Assembly: GCA_964619955.1 (NCBI GenBank) | Contig: CAZUJF010000054.1 | Location: 1 to 33,137, forward strand | DNA length: 33,137 bases | Source: JACQFK01 sp964619955 | GTDB lineage: Bacteria; Planctomycetota; MHYJ01; JACPRB01 | Direction: 5' to 3' | In this document: piece after piece, positions 30,004-33,137 of the stretch | Layout of the letters: every line of letters begins with the position of its first letter | Position numbering within the stretch: the first letter of the stretch is position 1 | Notes under the pieces: model-generated | Told to the model about the DNA's origin: nothing | Database searches by the model: none | The model's input: only the letters and a program-made list of their open reading frames with translations | Made by a program: the position numbers and the translations under genes

Positions 30004-30534
30004 GTGAGGCAAACAAGCGAGACCACGGCGGCCCCCGCGACCAAGGCGCCCGCCCCGCAGCCCAACCCCCTCTGGATCATGGGCATCGTCGCCGCCCTCT
30101 TCGTCGCCGTCATCCTCCCCCGCCTCCGCCGCAAACGCGGCGCCTCCGAAAGCCTCGGCACGTTCGAACCCCAGCAGCGCGATGCCCGCCAGGAACTCGA
30201 ACGCCTCCTCACCGACATCCAGGACATCAGCCGCGAACACATCGCCCGGCTCGACACCAAGATCCGCATGCTCAACCAGCTGCTCCTCGAATGCGACCAG
30301 AAACAGCGCCACCTCGAGAGCCTGCTCGGCCGCGGCCCGGTCCCCGCGCCGCTCCCCGAAAAACAGCCGGCCCCGGCCGCGCCCCCGCGGCCCTCCAACC
30401 CCCTCCACGAACAGGTCTACGCCCTGAAGGACGGCGGCAAGGAACTCCAGGACATCTGCTCGGCCACGGGGCTTGAAAAGGGCGAAGTCGAATTGATCCT
30501 CGGTCTGCGCGGCATGTCTCCCCGGCACTCCTGA
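30004..30534 (+). CDS. DUF2802/DUF6115-like flagellar-locus membrane protein
   Basis: This 176-residue protein starts at GTG and has one membrane helix (about 23-40, LWIMGIVAALFVAVIL). A coiled-coil stretch follows (about 60-108, ELERLLTDIQDISREHI and on), then a Pro-rich linker and a C-terminal helix-turn-helix-like motif (133-168, VYALKDGGKELQDICSATGL then GEVELILGLR). This C-terminal motif is the mark of DUF2802/DUF6115 proteins, which commonly sit beside fliK or other flagellar genes. Here too the next gene is FliK-like, starting five bases later. Role unknown; probably membrane-anchored with the coil in the cytoplasm. No ribosome-binding site is visible, consistent with a leaderless mRNA. 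Confidence 0.78.
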   Translation: MRQTSETTAAPATKAPAPQPNPLWIMGIVAALFVAVILPRLRRKRGASESLGTFEPQQRDARQELERLLTDIQDISREHIARLDTKIRMLNQLLLECDQKQRHLESLLGRGPVPAPLPEKQPAPAAPPRPSNPLHEQVYALKDGGKELQDICSATGLEKGEVELILGLRGMSPRHS

Positions 30535-30539
30535 TCCCC

Positions 30540-31862
30540 ATGGAGTTGCCGCCGATCCGTCTCCCCCAGGCGCCCGCCACGCCCCTCCCCCCGATCGTCA
30601 CCGCCACCGTCGAAAACGTCCTCGCCGCCCACCGCTACCAGCTCCGCATCCAGGGTATGCTCCTCGAACTCGAACTCAGCCTCACCCTCGCCGCCGGCGA
30701 CAAGGTCCCCCTCCGCATCGTCCAGCAGTCGCCCGCCGGACTCGTGCTCGAAGTCCTGCCCCGCGAGGACCGCCCGCCCCTCGCCCGCGAGCGCGCCCCC
30801 CGCCCCGAACCCGACGAAGTCCTCCGCACCCTGGCGCGGCAGCGCGCACCCCTGGACCCCGCCACGATCGAGCGCGTCCGCGCGCTCCCCCCGGAATCCC
30901 GCCCCGCCGGGGCCTTCCTCGCGGGACACGGTCTCGAACCCGTCGCCGCGCTCGCCCAGGCGCTCGCCCGCCTCGACACCCCGGCCGTCGAAGCCTCCAG
31001 CCTCGCGCCCCTGCTCGAGCCCGCCCTGCGCGCCCTCCTCGACCGCGTCGCCGCCGATCCGGCGGAGTTCTCCGCGAAAGCCCCGCTGTCCCTCCTCGGC
31101 GCCCCGGCGGAACTGGAGGACGCCCTCGCCCGCGCCCTGGCCGCCTCCCCCCGCCTGCAGACCCTCGACCGGCTCATCGAAGGGCTTTCCGCGCTCGCCC
31201 CCAAGGACGTCCCCCCGCTAACCGCCCAGGCCCGCGCCCTGCTCGCCGCGGCGACCCCCGACAACGCCGCCGAAATCCTGAGCCGTCTTCCGCCCCTCCC
31301 CCGCGAGGCGATCCGGGAACTGCTCGGGGAGCTCCGGGAACTCGAGCGCCTCGAGATCCGGGCGCTTCCGGAACTCGCCCAGGCCCGCGCCCAACGGGGC
31401 ACGGTCCTGGAGGCCGCCGAGCGCGCCTCCGCCTACCGTCTCCTCAACCAGCTCTCCTCCCTCCGCGGCGACGGCATCCTGCTCCTGGAGGTCCCCCTGC
31501 GCCGCGAGGACGGCCGCCTGACCCACCTCCCGCTCCGCGTGAAGCGGGAGGCGCGCGGCCCCGGCGGCGACGGATCCCCGGGCGGCATCTCCATCACCCT
31601 TCACGCCGAGCTCGCACGGCTCGGCGTCGTGCACGCCTTCCTTTTCGCCGCGGACCGCCGCCTCCGCGTCCGCCTGAGCGCCCGCACCCGGGAGGCCGTG
31701 GCCCGTCTCGAGGAGCAGGTCCAGGAACTCGCCCGCGCGCTCGAGGAACTGGGCTTCGAAAGCACGGTCAGCGCGCAGCTCGCCGCGCCCGCCGCCCGGG
31801 ACTCCGTCTTCGACGTCTTCGCGGCCCCGGACGAGCCGCGGGAAATGGACGTGCAGGCGTGA
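30540..31862 (+). CDS. FliK-like flagellar hook-length control protein
   Basis: This 440-residue protein is rich in Ala, Leu and Pro, with a poorly conserved N-terminal half. A C-terminal domain from about 300 to 400 (LLLEVPLRREDGRLTHLPL, ISITLHAELARLGVVHAFLF, RLRVRLSARTREAVARLEEQV) fits the FliK C-terminal (Flg_hook) domain. FliK measures hook length and switches the flagellar export gate by touching FlhB. The downstream gene is a free FlhB C-terminal domain and the upstream gene is a typical flagellar-locus protein, which supports the call. The start follows the previous stop by five bases, and the end overlaps the next gene by four. Confidence 0.75.
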   Translation: MELPPIRLPQAPATPLPPIVTATVENVLAAHRYQLRIQGMLLELELSLTLAAGDKVPLRIVQQSPAGLVLEVLPREDRPPLARERAPRPEPDEVLRTLARQRAPLDPATIERVRALPPESRPAGAFLAGHGLEPVAALAQALARLDTPAVEASSLAPLLEPALRALLDRVAADPAEFSAKAPLSLLGAPAELEDALARALAASPRLQTLDRLIEGLSALAPKDVPPLTAQARALLAAATPDNAAEILSRLPPLPREAIRELLGELRELERLEIRALPELAQARAQRGTVLEAAERASAYRLLNQLSSLRGDGILLLEVPLRREDGRLTHLPLRVKREARGPGGDGSPGGISITLHAELARLGVVHAFLFAADRRLRVRLSARTREAVARLEEQVQELARALEELGFESTVSAQLAAPAARDSVFDVFAAPDEPREMDVQA

Positions 31863-32116
31863 GCGAACGCCAGACGGCCGTGGCCCTGCGCTACCTGCAG
31901 GGGGAGGACGACGCCCCGAGGGTCGTCGCCCGCGGACAGGGCGAGCTCGCCGCGCGCATCCTCGACCTCGCCCGCCGCCGCGGCATCCCGGTGCGCCGCG
32001 ACGGCGACCTCGCCGGCATCCTCTCGAAGCTCGACCTCGGGGAGCAGATCCCCCCGGAACTCTACCAGGCGGTCGCCGAGGTCCTGGCCTATTTGTACAG
32101 GGCGGACCGTCCATAG
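31859..32116 (+). CDS. standalone FlhB C-terminal domain protein (FlhX-like)
   Basis: This 85-residue protein corresponds to the cytoplasmic C-terminal domain of FlhB (YscU/FlhB family) without membrane helices: AVALRYLQGEDDAPRVVARG, then LARRRGIPV and LGEQIPPELYQAVAEVLAYLY. In full-length FlhB this part follows the NPTH autocleavage site; here the protein begins at that point, as in the FlhX proteins found beside fliK in several phyla. FlhX can stand in for the cleaved FlhB fragment in substrate switching. GTG 31859 overlaps the FliK-like stop (GTGA). Confidence 0.9.
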   Translation: MSERQTAVALRYLQGEDDAPRVVARGQGELAARILDLARRRGIPVRRDGDLAGILSKLDLGEQIPPELYQAVAEVLAYLYRADRP

Positions 32117-32123
32117 TTGTCCC

Positions 32124-32151
32124 TTGATTATCGGAGTCCCCGTGCTAGACT
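32124..32151 (+). promoter_or_regulatory. predicted promoter of the metallophosphoesterase gene
   Basis: TTGATT, a 16-base spacer and TAGACT, the same -10 as in front of the LpxL-like gene. It gives a leader of about 60 bases that contains a hairpin (CGTGCG/CGCACG near 32161-32179). Confidence 0.55.
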
Positions 32152-32219
32152 TTAGACCAACCGTGCGTTTCCCGCGCACGCCCAGACGGGCGGACCCGGG
32201 GCGCCCAGGCGGAACCTGA

Positions 32220-32987
32220 ATGAGCAATCAAAAGGTGGCCCTCATCTCCGACCTCCATTCCAACATCGAGGCGCTGGAGGCGGTCCTCAAGGACATCAGT
32301 TCCCAGGGCGTCGACAAGATCTACTGCCTCGGCGACCTCATCGGCTACGGCCCCAATCCGCGCGAGATGCTCAAACACGCGTTCAACTGGCCGTTCTCCC
32401 TCCGGGGGAACCACGAGGACGCCCTGCTCTTCCTGGCCCTCGACTTCAACCCCGAGGCCGCCCAGGCCATCGACTGGACGCGCAGCCAGCTCAACGACGC
32501 GGCCGCGCCCAAGGACGAGAACCACAAGATGTGGAACTACCTCGGAGACCTCCCCGACATCAAGGAGGAAGACGGGGTGATGTTCCTGCACGCCTCCCCG
32601 CGCAACCGCACCAAGGAGTACGTGCGGCCCCACGACGTGCAGGACCGGGAGAAGATGGAGGAGATCTTCTCCATGATCAAGCGGGTGTGCTTCTGCGGCC
32701 ACACCCACGAGCCCGGCGTCTTCACCGAGGACTTCAAGTTCTATCCGCCCCGGGCCTTCGCCAACAAGGTCAAGCTCTCCGAGAACCGGAAGTACTACGT
32801 CAACATCGGCTCCGTGGGCCAGCCCCGCGACCGCGACACGCGCTCCTGCTACGTCATCTTCGACGCCGAGACCCAGGTCGTCGAATTCCGGCGGGTCGAC
32901 TACGACTACCGGAAGACGATGGACAAGATCTTCACGATCAAGCAGATCCCCCGCCGCTTCGGCGAACGCCTCGAAGTCGGCCGCTGA
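32220..32987 (+). CDS. metallophosphoesterase (calcineurin-like, YfcE/MJ0936-type)
   Basis: This 255-residue cytoplasmic phosphoesterase has all family metal ligands: D11 and H13 (SDLHSN), D39 (GDLIGYGPNP), N64 and H65 (RGNHED), a HASP His and GHTHEPG. The GDLIGYGPNP form is typical of the Metallophos_2 group that includes bis(5'-nucleosyl)-tetraphosphatase-like and phosphodiesterase proteins. The substrate is unknown. It has its own promoter, and is not part of the flagellar operon. It ends in a basic tail (KQIPRRFGERLEVGR). Confidence 0.88.
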   Translation: MSNQKVALISDLHSNIEALEAVLKDISSQGVDKIYCLGDLIGYGPNPREMLKHAFNWPFSLRGNHEDALLFLALDFNPEAAQAIDWTRSQLNDAAAPKDENHKMWNYLGDLPDIKEEDGVMFLHASPRNRTKEYVRPHDVQDREKMEEIFSMIKRVCFCGHTHEPGVFTEDFKFYPPRAFANKVKLSENRKYYVNIGSVGQPRDRDTRSCYVIFDAETQVVEFRRVDYDYRKTMDKIFTIKQIPRRFGERLEVGR

Positions 32988-33069
32988 GAAACGGGCACTT
33001 AGGCTTCACCAAACATTCATCGTGCGTCCCCGTACATTATCCAGAGCAGGCCGCAGGGAAGCAGAACGG

Positions 33070-33137
33070 ATGCACCCACTCAACTCACTTTCCGCAGATT
33101 GGAATCACGATATCGAACCAAGGATCCGATCGGTTTC
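33070..33137 (+). CDS. possible start of a gene running off the right edge
   Basis: An ATG at 33070 opens a frame of 22 codons with no stop before the edge (MHPLNSLSADWNHDIEPR and on). GGGA lies 11 bases upstream. The codon use is less GC-rich than in the neighbouring genes. No domain can be recognised in so short a piece, so the gene is uncertain. Confidence 0.3.
   Translation, partial: MHPLNSLSADWNHDIEPRIRSV

Overview
The window is GC-rich, Gram-negative bacterial DNA in which nearly every gene uses G or C at the third codon position. Lipid A-type genes (an LpxL-like acyltransferase and LpxH), meso-diaminopimelate-type MurE, flagellar genes, several lipoproteins, pseudopilins of the 'VYPP' type and DUF4388 proteins together suggest a didermic, possibly flagellated bacterium. 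Planctomycetota or a deltaproteobacterial/myxococcal-like lineage are the best guesses; no rRNA or tRNA is present to settle it.

Layout, left to right. (1) 1-3789, minus strand: 2-oxoacid:ferredoxin oxidoreductase korA-korB (korB runs off the left edge), preceded by a HEAT-repeat protein and a radical SAM protein. The korA leader holds a promoter, a 17-codon mini-ORF and an intrinsic terminator. (2) 3878-10497, plus strand: ileS, purN, then three tandem DUF4388 paralogues, two of them with C-terminal receiver-like domains. (3) 10500-15169: a standalone tRNA-binding (MetRS-beta-like) protein, a trans-sulfuration PLP enzyme, a TRL-family lipoprotein, an RlmI-like methyltransferase, a Dabb-domain lipoprotein, a membrane protein with a duplicated 37-residue repeat, and a tiny membrane protein. 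(4) 15166-23385, minus strand: a shortened division and cell wall cluster, mraZ-orf88-rsmH-ftsL-ftsI-murE-orf73-murF-mraY, with two small unrecognised genes inside and a MraZ-type TGGGN operator in front. It stops at mraY. (5) 23386-23788: a 400-base region without a protein gene but with strong RNA-structure signals. (6) 23789-26176: a pseudo-receiver protein, an LpxL-like acyltransferase and LpxH. (7) 26196-29678, minus strand: an operon of five pseudopilin-like genes. (8) 29679-30003: an intergenic region with a perfect 32-bp inverted repeat. (9) 30004-32116, plus strand: a flagellar mini-operon (DUF2802/DUF6115-like, FliK-like, standalone FlhB C-terminal domain). (10) a metallophosphoesterase and a possible partial gene at the right edge.

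The items most worth a second look are the DUF4388 triplet, the kor attenuator-like leader, the structured element between mraZ and the pseudo-receiver gene, the nested 32-bp inverted repeat, the heptamer tandem repeat between murF and mraY, and a window-wide habit of placing -10 boxes only 6-11 bases before start codons, which suggests many leaderless or nearly leaderless mRNAs. All calls come from reading the sequence; no database search was possible.
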